This document shows, piece after piece, positions 51,664-60,810 of a stretch of DNA of 64,000 nt. The first letter of the stretch is position 1, and every line of letters starts with the position of its first letter. The stretch covers positions 124,001 to 188,000 of the forward strand of contig NZ_BMFD01000007.1 in the NCBI RefSeq assembly GCF_014637795.1. Direction: 5' to 3'. The translations under genes were made by a program, and so were the position numbers. The DNA comes from Belliella aquatica (GTDB taxonomy: Bacteria > Bacteroidota > Bacteroidia > Cytophagales > Cyclobacteriaceae). Below the pieces are notes generated by a model. That model searched no databases and was not told where the DNA came from. It saw nothing but the letters and a program-made list of their open reading frames with translations.

Positions 51664-52872
51664 ATGTCAACAGAAAAATCGAAGCAACCTTTTTATCTCA
51701 AATCTGGATTTTTATTTCTGGGGATTATGTTGGTCTCATTCAACCTTCGCCCATCAATCACAGCAATTGGGCCATTGGTTCCTTTGATTCGAGCGGACTT
51801 GGGGATATCGAATGGTTGGGCTGGTTTTTTGACCACCTTACCACTTTTGACATTTGCGACATTTTCGTTGTTTTCCGCAGCGATAGGTAAGAAATTAGGA
51901 AATCCTCAGGCGATCTTACTTGCATTATTTATCCTGCTTATTGGGTCAATTATCCGAGTTCTTGGTGGATCAGATTTCCTTTTTATCGGAACTGGGTTGA
52001 CAGGCATCGGTATAGTAATTTGTAATGTGTTGCTTATTCCTTTGATCAAAAATCGACTTCCCAATAAAATCGGAATTGTCACAGCATCTTACTCTGCAGG
52101 CATGACTTTAACCGCAGCAATTGCCTCAGGAATCAGTGCACCCTTAGCGATTGATTTGGGTTGGGGATGGCAAGGTTCTCTGCTCTCCTGGTCTGCCTTG
52201 ATTCTTGTCGGAATCATCATCTGGGCACCACAAACAAAAGTCCCAAAACCCATCATTCAAGCCAATGACAACGAGATTAAAATCAATGTGTGGAAATCCA
52301 GACTTGCATGGCAGGTGAGTTTATTTATGGGAGTGCAGTCTTTATTGTTCTTTACCTTGGTCGCTTGGCTTCCTGATATGATGATCACAAGGGGCCTATC
52401 GGCAGTGGAATCTGGAATATTAATTTCTACGATGCAAATCATTGGATTGATAGGTACATTTATTTCCCCAATTGTAGCCGTGAAGTTTAAAGATCAAATT
52501 GGGATTATATTGGTTTTGGGTGCAATGTACATTTTGGGTTTTAGCTCTCTTTTTATCCATGTTTTATGGGTTAACTTTATTGGATTGACCTTGGTGGGAT
52601 TGGCATTGGGCTCGAGTATTTCCTTGGCTTACACGTTGATTGGCTTGCGAACTGGAAGTGACAAAGTAACAGCGTCTCTTTCTGGAATGGCGCAATCAGC
52701 GGGCTATTATTTAGCTGCTTTGGGACCTTTGCTATTTGGAATAGCCTTCGATATTTTTAGTAACTGGAATCACCTAATCTACTTGATGCTTACTTTCTCC
52801 ATCTTGTTCATCTTTTTTGGATTAAAAAGTGGAAGAGCGCGGGTGATTGGGGTTGGAAGATTGGGAAATTAA
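51664..52872 (+). CDS. MFS transporter, CynX/NimT family
   Basis: 402 residues from the ATG at 51664 (MSTEKSKQP); an ATG at 51637 lies in the T-run of the upstream terminator and is rejected. Twelve transmembrane segments; FNLRPSITAIGPLVPLIRADLG in the first helix is the characteristic CynX/NimT signature. The loop between helices 6 and 7 is cytoplasmic (QTKVPKPIIQANDNEIKINVWKS). Substrate unknown (cyanate/nitroimidazole-type names are inherited). Single gene. Confidence 0.9.
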   Translation: MSTEKSKQPFYLKSGFLFLGIMLVSFNLRPSITAIGPLVPLIRADLGISNGWAGFLTTLPLLTFATFSLFSAAIGKKLGNPQAILLALFILLIGSIIRVLGGSDFLFIGTGLTGIGIVICNVLLIPLIKNRLPNKIGIVTASYSAGMTLTAAIASGISAPLAIDLGWGWQGSLLSWSALILVGIIIWAPQTKVPKPIIQANDNEIKINVWKSRLAWQVSLFMGVQSLLFFTLVAWLPDMMITRGLSAVESGILISTMQIIGLIGTFISPIVAVKFKDQIGIILVLGAMYILGFSSLFIHVLWVNFIGLTLVGLALGSSISLAYTLIGLRTGSDKVTASLSGMAQSAGYYLAALGPLLFGIAFDIFSNWNHLIYLMLTFSILFIFFGLKSGRARVIGVGRLGN

Positions 52873-52889
52873 AAAATTGAAAGAACTCG

Positions 52890-52992
52890 TCCGCCGCGGC
52901 GGATTGAAAAGTTGGCTTACGCGAGATGTTGGAGTGTTTTGTAATTAATTATAGAAGTTGTTGGAAGGTTAGGAGGTTGGCTTACGCGAGAT
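52890..52992. repeat. 14-bp palindrome and 17-bp direct repeat pair
   Basis: TCCGCCGCGGCGGA (52890-52903) is a perfect palindrome. GTTGGCTTACGCGAGAT occurs at 52911-52927 and again at 52976-52992, 65 bp apart. A near copy of the palindrome is at 49373 (CGCCGCGGTGGAT). No coding function seen. Confidence 0.6.
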
Positions 52993-53082
52993 TGAAATCT
53001 GATAATTAGCATTGAATTTATTTCTAGAAGTTTTCAATAGAGTTTTTCGTAATCCTAGTGAAAAACTTTGTGCACTTTGTGG

Positions 53083-54129
53083 TTAACTCTTTAAAACCCT
53101 AATCAAAGCCATCAAATCCTCTTTTTCATGCCACGCTGAAATGACAATTCGGTGGACGGGCGGGTCGTTTGGTGAGGGATAGGGAAAGGAAGAGATGATG
53201 ATTTGATGCTCTTGGAGGTTTTGCAACAAGTTAACATCATCAAATCTAAAAACTGGAAAATCTTCTTCAGTAGTATGCAAATCGAGATTCTGGGACAACT
53301 TTTTGAAAAACTGAATATTGTCTTTTAATTTTTGTTGTTGCTTTCTATAGATTTCCTGACTTTGCAGAAAAGCCCATAAATAAGCAGGTGGCGGTGGAGA
53401 TGCTCCCCTATAAATAGATTACTTAGTGAGTTCCAGGATGAATTCGTGGCTACCCAAAACAATCCCCGCTGGAAGACCAAGCCCTTTACCTAAGGAACCA
53501 GAAATCACCAAATCCACAGGAAGATCTTTCCACCTTTTATACGTCCCAAAAACATCCTCCCCTACAGCACCAAAAGCATGGCTATCATCAAGCAACAGCG
53601 TATAATTATTATTTTTCGGAAGAGCTTTGACCCAGGAAAAATCATGAATTTGAGGTTTCAAAGCATCCACAGCATTGGCGATTAATAAGATTTGTTTACC
53701 CTCACTTTGGTTAGCAAACTTGATACAAGAGTCAATCCAATTCTGTGCTGGGTCGATTTGATTTTGAATAGCGGCTGAAAGAACAGCAGGATGTGTGTGA
53801 GGAGCTACAAAAATAGCGTCAGCCCTATTTTCAAGTAAAGAGACCACAGCATGACCAGCTAAAAATCCACTGCTGTAGACGGCAGCTTTTTGCGCCTCAG
53901 CATGATGTGCAAAGTAGATCTCAAACTCCTCAAAAACTCTTAAACGAACATTATTGATTCTACTCAGACCATGGATAGTTCCGTAGATATCTATTCCCTC
54001 TTTAAGATAAGCCGAGAACTCACTAGAAGCCGAAATCCCTAGATAAGCAGTCCCACTAAAGAAAAGATGTTCTGTTCCTTCTGCGAAGATGGTTCGATTG
54101 AGTTGATATTGAGGAAAAATAGAATCCAT
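53083..54129 (-). pseudogene. PLP-dependent acyltransferase/aminotransferase (BioF-like) with in-frame stop
   Basis: A single reading frame of 348 codons contains one TAA at 53419-53421. Before it, 236 residues hold the N-terminal and PLP-binding part: FFSGTAYLGISA, LLLDDSHAFGAVG and the likely PLP lysine in SGSLGKGLGLPAG. After it, the frame continues, unbroken, with SIYRGASPPPPAYLWAFLQSQEIYRKQQ and a C-terminal domain that ends in SAWHEKEDLMALIRVLKS. Both halves align with 8-amino-7-oxononanoate synthase-type enzymes. The TAA could derive from AAA, CAA or GAA by one change. It may be a pseudogene, a sequencing error or, less likely, a suppressed stop. Confidence 0.8.
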
Positions 54130-54349
54130 AGCTTACCACAGGAATGTTGAAAATAGTAAAAAGAAAATTGGCATCATAAAAAGAGAAAATATGAAGGAAA
54201 TCAATAGAAAAAAACACTTTGATACTAAAAATATAAATATAACTCCTAATTGTGGTGAAATAATTAAATTTAATTAACTATTTTAACGTAAATATTTATA
54301 GTCAAATAAAATCAAAAAAAATAATTTATTACTTCAAAAGGAATAAAAT

Positions 54350-55030
54350 ATGAAAAACAAGATACTTTTAACTTTTTCTACACTACTTATAATATTTTCA
54401 TGCAATAATGAAGACCAAACACCAATACTACCTACAGGGATAATTGAATCTTCTAAAGAATTTTATGTAGTACGAGATTTGGTTGAATTGAAATTAGAGT
54501 CATCTTCCTTAGTAGAAAAAGTTACATGGGATTTTGGTAATGGAGAAACTAGCGATAATCAGATTGGACGAGTTTTATACACCGAACCAGGAATTTATGA
54601 AGTCAAACTTACACTAACAGATACTAACGGAAACACCAATGTCCTTAACAAAAAAGTAATTGTAGGTCAATATTATGGGTATGAAGCTATCTTGCACAGA
54701 ATATCGAATGGATATGATGAAACAACTGGAGACGTTCAGCTTCAGTTGAGGAATTCTTTCTCGGACGAAGAACCTTTTTGGGCCAGTACTGTATTTGAAA
54801 ACTTTAATTTCGAAGACCTTCCATTAGCAATTGAAATTGACGTTCCATTAGGAGGAGGTAATGAATATATTGTTGATAGTCCAGTTGTTAGATTTATTGA
54901 GACAAACACAGGAATAACTTTAGGAGGTCAAGGTGCCTCTACTGGATATCAATATTTTGAAGGTGAGTTTTTCGTAGGCGGTTTAGGCACGTATTCAATT
55001 AAATATAGGTTGGTGCTGCCTGAAGAATAA
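54350..55030 (+). CDS. PKD-domain lipoprotein, unknown
   Basis: 226 residues. Lipoprotein signal (MKNKILLTFSTLLIIFSC, Cys18). Residues ~35-105 are a PKD domain: KVTWDFGNGETSDNQIGRVLYTEPGIYEVKLTLTDTNGNTN. The C-terminal half is strand-rich and unassigned. Anchored to a membrane, probably exposed at the periplasm or cell surface. The gene is AT-rich (~65-70%) compared with neighbours and is flanked by long spacers, so it may be of recent origin here. Confidence 0.75.
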   Translation: MKNKILLTFSTLLIIFSCNNEDQTPILPTGIIESSKEFYVVRDLVELKLESSSLVEKVTWDFGNGETSDNQIGRVLYTEPGIYEVKLTLTDTNGNTNVLNKKVIVGQYYGYEAILHRISNGYDETTGDVQLQLRNSFSDEEPFWASTVFENFNFEDLPLAIEIDVPLGGGNEYIVDSPVVRFIETNTGITLGGQGASTGYQYFEGEFFVGGLGTYSIKYRLVLPEE

Positions 55031-55633
55031 GTATTAGATTCCAATAAGTTATTATTATTTGAGTAAAGCATCTTATTTCTATATTAGCATTATTTATTAA
55101 AATTATATGTAATCCTGCATTTGGTTAAGTAACAGTATCACTATTTACCACTGTTTCTTGAATGTACTGAACTATTGTATGAACAGGTAAGATATCATCT
55201 CCTTCTAGATTTGTTTATTGCTGATTGAAATCGGCGTTGAAAATAGATTTGTGAATCGGAAAGGTATTATTTGCAGAAACTATTTTTGTTTTATTCAAAT
55301 TCTTCTGGAGCGTATTAGCAAATAATTTTCTATTTCTATCTTGATCTAGGCTGTTAAATCTTGTGTTTTTAACAAAGTCATAGTTCTATTCATCCCATTG
55401 ATAGAAAGTTTGATTTGAGTAACAAAATACAACCTAAAGCAAGTTGATATTTTTAACTTCTTCTGAAATTTTATATTCAGTCATATAGATGCAAACACAG
55501 GAGGAGATTAAAAATTTAAAATAATTAAACTAAGCCATTTTTTTTCGCTTTTTTATACTTAAGATTTAACCTAAGTTTTTTTATTTTAAAAAATCAATTT
55601 TTGAACATGCCAAACCTTAAAAATCTTGTAAAT
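55031..55633. other. AT-rich intergenic region with possible gene relic
   Basis: About 600 bp. On the minus strand one frame from ~55439 down to 55125 has only two internal stops (55386 and 55215) in ~105 codons, fewer than chance would give in such AT-rich DNA; the peptide (YDFVKNTRFNSLDQDRNRKLF..., LEGDDILPVHTIVQYIQ) is unknown. It may be a decayed gene. Nothing else found. Confidence 0.35.
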
Positions 55634-55665
55634 AAAAAAGCCCTCAATTACTTGAGGGCTTTTTT
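55634..55665 (-). terminator. Terminator of the Oar-like receptor gene
   Basis: AAAAAAGCCCTCAA / TTGAGGGCTTTTTT, a perfect 14-bp stem with a 4-nt loop, 23 bp after the stop; usable on both strands. Confidence 0.92.
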
Positions 55666-55687
55666 AAAAATTAATTGAGTTATGATA

Positions 55688-58600
55688 TTAGTTGAAGCTA
55701 TATCTGATACCCACTTGCATTCTCCAAACGTTACCAATAGAGTTTGATTTTCTATAAGTTTCATCTAGGATTTCAGTAGTACCTGGCTTAGCAGCTAATC
55801 TGTAAATAGGCTCGTTTGAAGCATTTCTTCCTCTGTATACCAAAGGAGTACTTGTCCACTGAAAATCTGGAACACCCCAGTTAGAGTTAAGAAGATTATT
55901 TACATTCAAGAAGTCTAATCTGAACTCAAGACGATTCTTGTTGTCTTTCGTAACATCTACTCTTTGAGTTAAACTAAAATCAAATTTATGAACCCAAGGT
56001 CTTACTACACCATTTCTTTCTGCAATTTGACCTCTTCTGCTGCTTAAGTATTTATCTTGATCAATGTAGGCATCAAACAACTCAGCTTGCATAGCAGGTG
56101 TATAAACAACACCACCTAAAGTATATTGCTGGAAATTTAACTCCGATGCATTATTTGGAACATAGATCAATCTTGCTGCATTGTCTCCAAAGTCACCAGA
56201 GTAGAAGTAACTGAATCTACCAGCATTTCCTCCATCATACAATAATGATATTGTTGTATTTTTAGTAGTGTAGCCAATAGTAGAGATGATTCTATGTGGT
56301 TGATCAAAACTTGCAAAACTCAATTCTGGTCTGTTTCTGTCTACCTGAACAGTTTGTGTCCACAAAGAACCTGCTTGCGATCCACCAGCATTGTCTAAGT
56401 CTCTAGCTCTTGATAGTGTGTAAGCTGCAGTTGCATACAAACCATTATCAAATGCTTTTTCAAAGCTAACTGTCGCTGAAACATAATCAGCTTTTTCTTT
56501 TGCATTTGTAAGATAATAGACATTATCAAAATCACGATCATTAGAATACCTTCTAAATCCTGGCTGGTCTACCCAGTAAGGCCTTTCGTCAGGACCAGAC
56601 AATGTACCTTCTGGATTTCTAAGTATAAGGTTTTGAGCAATAGGTGATGATACATCTCTAGAGTATATAAATTCAAAAGAACCTACAATTCCTCCTGGTA
56701 AAAGTTTATCAACGCCTAAGTTTGTTCTCCAAACTTGAGGAAGCGTAAAATTGCGATCCGTTAGGGCTAATTCTCTTGATAATGTTTGTCCAGGGTTTGC
56801 AGGGTTATAAGCTGTAACATCTGGGTTAAAGACAATATTCGCATCAATTACATCTTGACCTTCTAAACCATATCCACCTCTAATCACACCAGATCCATTT
56901 ACTTGGTTAGACAACCATACGAATGGAATTCTACCTGAGAACACACCTGTTCCACCTCTTAATACAAAAGATCTATCACCTTTGACATCATAGTTAAAAC
57001 CAACTCTTGGAGAAATCAAAGGGTTTACTTTAGGGAAAGTTGCAACATCAGGGGTAAATGTGTTTCCATCTATATCAGAGAAAGTTTTATTGAGGTCGTT
57101 CAACAACTCATTCTGAGGGATATCGATTGGGTAGAATGGTAAATCCACTCTCAAACCACCTGTCACTTTTAGTCTTGAATTTACTTGGTATTCATCCTGA
57201 ACATAGAAACCTAACTGACCAAATCTAGTCGCATCAGTTGGAGGTGTAGTAGAACCATCCAATGCAAAACCTTTCGAGAAAGCATCAGGATAAACGTTAG
57301 GATTTTGATTAATTACTGCATCTACAAACTTATCATATCCAATATACCTGTAAAAACCATTAAATACAGGATTGAATGCATTATCAAAGGTCATGAATTC
57401 AAAATTACCACCAAATGTGTAAGTGTGCTTACCTTTATATAAGGAGAAGTTATTAGTGATATTCAGAGTTGTATTTTCCAACAAGTTACCAACTGTAAAT
57501 AACTCATTACCCATTGTCATATAATACAGCAAGTTACCTGATTCATCTGGCTCAAGGACTTCAACCATTGGGAAATTCTGACCACCTGGAATACCTCTTT
57601 TAGGATCTGTAACAGATGTGTAACCAATGTTCAATTGATTTGACATATTGGTACCAATTCTAGAATTCAATTCTGCCACGATAGATTGTACTCTTCTATC
57701 GTTGGTGTAATTGTTATTTCTAAAGTTGATACTTTCTACACCAGTTCTGTTTGTATTTCTGTATCTCGTTTGGTTATATCTAATTGAGTTACCATTTGTA
57801 GGTACATCAGTAAATGCAGTATAATCATTGTAACGAAGAGATACTTTGTGATTTTGATTGATGTTATAATCTAATCTTGCATTGAATCTAGTCTGCTCAG
57901 ATGCAAATGAATAAGAATCTGGCTCTCCTGGATCATATCCGTATATACTATTGATTTGATCTCTAACAAAATTTGCTTGTGAAAGAGGAACTCTAGAAAT
58001 GAACTGACCATCTGGAGTCTCACCTTCTCTAGCTGCTCTTCTTAGAATTGAAGGACGTAATTCAGACTCTTTTTCGTAGTTAACGAAGAAGAATAATTTA
58101 TCCTTGATAATTGGACCACCTATTCTGAATCCTCCAATTTCATTTCTTGCATCATTTTGAGGTAAGAAATCATTTCCTATTTTCGTTCCTTGCATCTGAT
58201 CATTTCTTAAGAAATAATATGCAGAACCTCTAAAAGTGTTATCTCCTGATTTTGTAACAGCATTAACACCCGCTCCAGTAAAACCACCTTGCCTTACATC
58301 GTATGGTGCTAAGTTTACTTGAATCTCTTCAATTGCATCAATTGAGATAGGATTACCTCCAGCAAATTGCCCTGACCCTAAACCGAAGTTGTTGTTGTAA
58401 ATGTTACCATCAACAGTAAAGTTGTTGAATCTAGAACTTGTTCCTGCAAATGAATTACCATTTGATTGTGGAGTAAGTCTAGTAAAATCATTCACACTTC
58501 TATTGATAGTTGGTAAAGCGTTCAATCTTTCGTTAGACAAACTCAAAGAAGCACCAGTTTTGTCAGCATCCATGATGCCTCCTCTTACTGCAACAACCTC

Positions 58601-58963
58601 AATTGCATCTAAATCCATTCCATCTTTCAATACAGCGTTAATGCTATAGTTTTGACCCAGTGAAAGGTTAATGTTTTCATATACTTGATCATCGAATCCT
58701 ATGTAGGTAATCGTAACTGTATATGGTCCACCTACTCTAACATTTGGTATCACAAATCTACCTTCCTCGTTGGAAACAGATCCGTACCTTGTACCTGATG
58801 GTGTATGAACAGCAACAATGTTAGCTCCCGGTAGGGTTTCACCAGCATTATCTCTTACCGACCCCTGAAAACTAGCAGTGGTCACACCTTGCGAAAATGC
58901 AATTCCTGTAGTGAATACAAGCATTGCAAACGCAAATAAACTTTTAAGTAATGATTGCCTCAT
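55688..58963 (-). CDS. TonB-dependent receptor with carboxypeptidase-like N-terminal domain (Oar-like)
   Basis: 1091 residues. Signal peptide (MRQSLLKSLFAFAMLVFTTGIAFS), carboxypeptidase regulatory-like domain at ~28-115 (QGSVRDNAGETLPGANIVAVHTPSGTRYGSVSNEEGRF), plug at ~120-260 (AVRGGIMDADKTGASLSLSNERLNALPT, APYDVRQGGFTGAGVNAVTKSGDNTF) and a beta-barrel to the end (MQVGIRYSFN). The absence of an adjacent SusD gene and the layout fit Oar, an adhesion/signalling type, rather than a SusC pair. Export of peptides or siderophore-like molecules cannot be excluded. Single gene; its -7 box is at 59029-59036. Confidence 0.92.
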   Translation of the reverse strand: MRQSLLKSLFAFAMLVFTTGIAFSQGVTTASFQGSVRDNAGETLPGANIVAVHTPSGTRYGSVSNEEGRFVIPNVRVGGPYTVTITYIGFDDQVYENINLSLGQNYSINAVLKDGMDLDAIEVVAVRGGIMDADKTGASLSLSNERLNALPTINRSVNDFTRLTPQSNGNSFAGTSSRFNNFTVDGNIYNNNFGLGSGQFAGGNPISIDAIEEIQVNLAPYDVRQGGFTGAGVNAVTKSGDNTFRGSAYYFLRNDQMQGTKIGNDFLPQNDARNEIGGFRIGGPIIKDKLFFFVNYEKESELRPSILRRAAREGETPDGQFISRVPLSQANFVRDQINSIYGYDPGEPDSYSFASEQTRFNARLDYNINQNHKVSLRYNDYTAFTDVPTNGNSIRYNQTRYRNTNRTGVESINFRNNNYTNDRRVQSIVAELNSRIGTNMSNQLNIGYTSVTDPKRGIPGGQNFPMVEVLEPDESGNLLYYMTMGNELFTVGNLLENTTLNITNNFSLYKGKHTYTFGGNFEFMTFDNAFNPVFNGFYRYIGYDKFVDAVINQNPNVYPDAFSKGFALDGSTTPPTDATRFGQLGFYVQDEYQVNSRLKVTGGLRVDLPFYPIDIPQNELLNDLNKTFSDIDGNTFTPDVATFPKVNPLISPRVGFNYDVKGDRSFVLRGGTGVFSGRIPFVWLSNQVNGSGVIRGGYGLEGQDVIDANIVFNPDVTAYNPANPGQTLSRELALTDRNFTLPQVWRTNLGVDKLLPGGIVGSFEFIYSRDVSSPIAQNLILRNPEGTLSGPDERPYWVDQPGFRRYSNDRDFDNVYYLTNAKEKADYVSATVSFEKAFDNGLYATAAYTLSRARDLDNAGGSQAGSLWTQTVQVDRNRPELSFASFDQPHRIISTIGYTTKNTTISLLYDGGNAGRFSYFYSGDFGDNAARLIYVPNNASELNFQQYTLGGVVYTPAMQAELFDAYIDQDKYLSSRRGQIAERNGVVRPWVHKFDFSLTQRVDVTKDNKNRLEFRLDFLNVNNLLNSNWGVPDFQWTSTPLVYRGRNASNEPIYRLAAKPGTTEILDETYRKSNSIGNVWRMQVGIRYSFN

Positions 58964-59327
58964 AATTTTTGTTTTTTTGTGGAAAATTTTAGAATTACAG
59001 TTTTAGGATTACTTATTTTTTCCGAGTACAAATGTATAGGACTTACTCTAGTATTTTTTTTTGTAATTGTTAAGTTTTAACATTTATTCACAATATTACT
59101 TAACAATTTCTTAACATTGAAAAAAGAAGGAAATTTTCTTTTGCCCTGATTTTTTGGAATTCAAACGGTTTAAACCTCATAAATACCCATTTATTTTGAA
59201 ATTAAGTTTGTCTGATGTTTTATATGTTAAGCTAATTTTATCGAAATGTTAACATCTTTTTTCAACCAAATAAGGCACTCAAAAACCGATATTCTCTCTA
59301 TATTTAGAAGATAAACCTCAAGTTTTT
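58964..59327. promoter_or_regulatory. Divergent promoter region
   Basis: About 364 bp without a gene, between the Oar-like receptor and the YhhN gene. On the minus strand TACATTTG (59029-59036) fits TAnnTTTG, about 65 bp from the receptor ATG; no TTTG at 19 bp spacing. Several TTAAC strings occur, but no clear operator. Confidence 0.4.
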
Positions 59328-60011
59328 ATGAAAAATAAAAATATCCTTTGGCTCTATATTTTCCTATTCGTAGGAATTATTGATCTCGTGCTGACGGCAG
59401 AGCAAAATTCTGAGTCAAGAATCTACTCCAAACCATTTATTATTATTCCCTTGGCCATTTATTTTTATCAAATAAGTAAAAATTTAAAAGGAACGATCTT
59501 GAGGAAAGCTTTGCTTGCTGCTTTGGCCTTTTCTTGGCTTGGAGATGTTCTCTTACTTTATCCCAAATTATTCTTGTACGGACTTGGATCCTTTCTGATG
59601 GCACATATCTGTTTCGTGATCAGTTTCAAACTCAGTCAGGAGAAGCCTTTTGAAATTGGACAGGTCAATTTTATTAAGCTCTTTCTTTACAATCTCCCCA
59701 TTTATATTCCCGCTGCTGTCGTCTACTATATGATTCAACCCAACTTAGGCGCCATGCAAATCCCCGTAGTCATCTACATTCTTGTGATTGTGACGATGGT
59801 GACAACCGCAAGAGAACGTTTCAAGAAAACCAATTCTTCGAGCTTTTGGCAGGTGTTTATCGGAGCGTTTGTATTTATGATCTCTGATGGGATATTGGCT
59901 TTGAATATGTTCTTTCAGCAATTTCCAGAATCAGGAGTCATGGTGATGGGTACCTACATGCTTGCCCAATTATTGATCGTGATGGGAATCAGAGCACACT
60001 TTTTCAATTAA
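59328..60011 (+). CDS. YhhN-family membrane protein (lysoplasmalogenase-like)
   Basis: 227 residues, about eight transmembrane helices, from KNILWLYIFLFVGIIDLVL to LLIVMGIRAHF. The core SWLGDVLLLYPK...MAHICFVISF and SDGILALNMF, with paired acidic residues, matches YhhN, the family that includes lysoplasmalogenase (TMEM86). It hydrolyses the vinyl ether bond of lysoplasmalogens in vertebrates; in Bacteroidota the substrate is not settled. Probably co-transcribed with the exported protein 60 bp downstream. Confidence 0.85.
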   Translation: MKNKNILWLYIFLFVGIIDLVLTAEQNSESRIYSKPFIIIPLAIYFYQISKNLKGTILRKALLAALAFSWLGDVLLLYPKLFLYGLGSFLMAHICFVISFKLSQEKPFEIGQVNFIKLFLYNLPIYIPAAVVYYMIQPNLGAMQIPVVIYILVIVTMVTTARERFKKTNSSSFWQVFIGAFVFMISDGILALNMFFQQFPESGVMVMGTYMLAQLLIVMGIRAHFFN

Positions 60012-60070
60012 CCTTAGAAATTAACCAAACATTTAATTCCAACTGTGCGTAAGCAAAAAGAAAACATTTT

Positions 60071-60730
60071 ATGAAAAAATCAATCCTTCTTTTAGCAATT
60101 GCATTAATTTACAGTCAAAATTCATTCTCACAATTAAGAGGCTGGGACATCAATGGTTTTACTCCCGTAGAAGAAATTGAAGTCCTTCATGACTTCAAGG
60201 AAATCAATAACCTTCACAAAGGCGAGCTGATTTTTTCGAAAGCCAGAGGTGCTTTTAGTATCTCTGCAATCAACGCTATCAATAATAGAGCTTTGTTGAA
60301 ATTAAAAACCGAAGCTTCCATGAAAGGGGCGAGTCATATATTTATTGACTACAGAAATATTGAGAATAGTGTTTTTTCTAAAACCTCCATGTATTCAGCA
60401 ACGCTTTATAAAAAAATTAAACTTGATTTATCTGAAGTAAAAAATAAACTCGATGGTAAAACTATAACTTTTACGATTCAAACAACATATGATAGAAACA
60501 AATCAGGATCCAGAGTTGGTAGTTCTAAAATAGGTTCTAAAGCGATGATTGTATCTGATCCAATTGAAAAAAATGGAAAGGTGATAATTAAAATTAATTC
60601 ATCAGGATCTTCTAATGTAAATAAAGCTGAGGAGTATGAAATTATTGCTCTTGAAGATGACTTAATGCTTTTATTAGAGGAGAAAACAAAAGATAAATCA
60701 ATGGTATTATTTGGAGTTACAATCAAATAA
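60071..60730 (+). CDS. Exported protein, unknown
   Basis: 219 residues. Signal peptide MKKSILLLAIALIYSQNSFSQ. The mature part has an AINNRALLKLKTEASMKGASHIFIDYR segment and a Lys/Ser-rich strand-forming C-terminal half. The pattern ...KGASHIFID recalls YbjQ/DUF4156-type small domains that sort or detoxify metals, but I cannot confirm it. Sits between the YhhN gene and aspS (convergent), sharing a terminator with the latter. Confidence 0.65.
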   Translation: MKKSILLLAIALIYSQNSFSQLRGWDINGFTPVEEIEVLHDFKEINNLHKGELIFSKARGAFSISAINAINNRALLKLKTEASMKGASHIFIDYRNIENSVFSKTSMYSATLYKKIKLDLSEVKNKLDGKTITFTIQTTYDRNKSGSRVGSSKIGSKAMIVSDPIEKNGKVIIKINSSGSSNVNKAEEYEIIALEDDLMLLLEEKTKDKSMVLFGVTIK

Positions 60731-60757
60731 AAACTACCTCAATACTAATTAAAAAAT

Positions 60758-60788
60758 AGACCTGCTAACTTCTTGAGTTGGCAGGTCT
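60758..60788. terminator. Shared terminator between convergent genes
   Basis: AGACCTGCTAACT / AGTTGGCAGGTCT, a 13-bp stem with one G-T wobble and a 5-nt loop, with T/A-rich sequence on both sides. The same AGACCTGCCA core forms the hairpin at 45239-45271. Confidence 0.8.
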
Positions 60789-60810
60789 TCTTAATTTAAA
60801 TTCGATGTTT

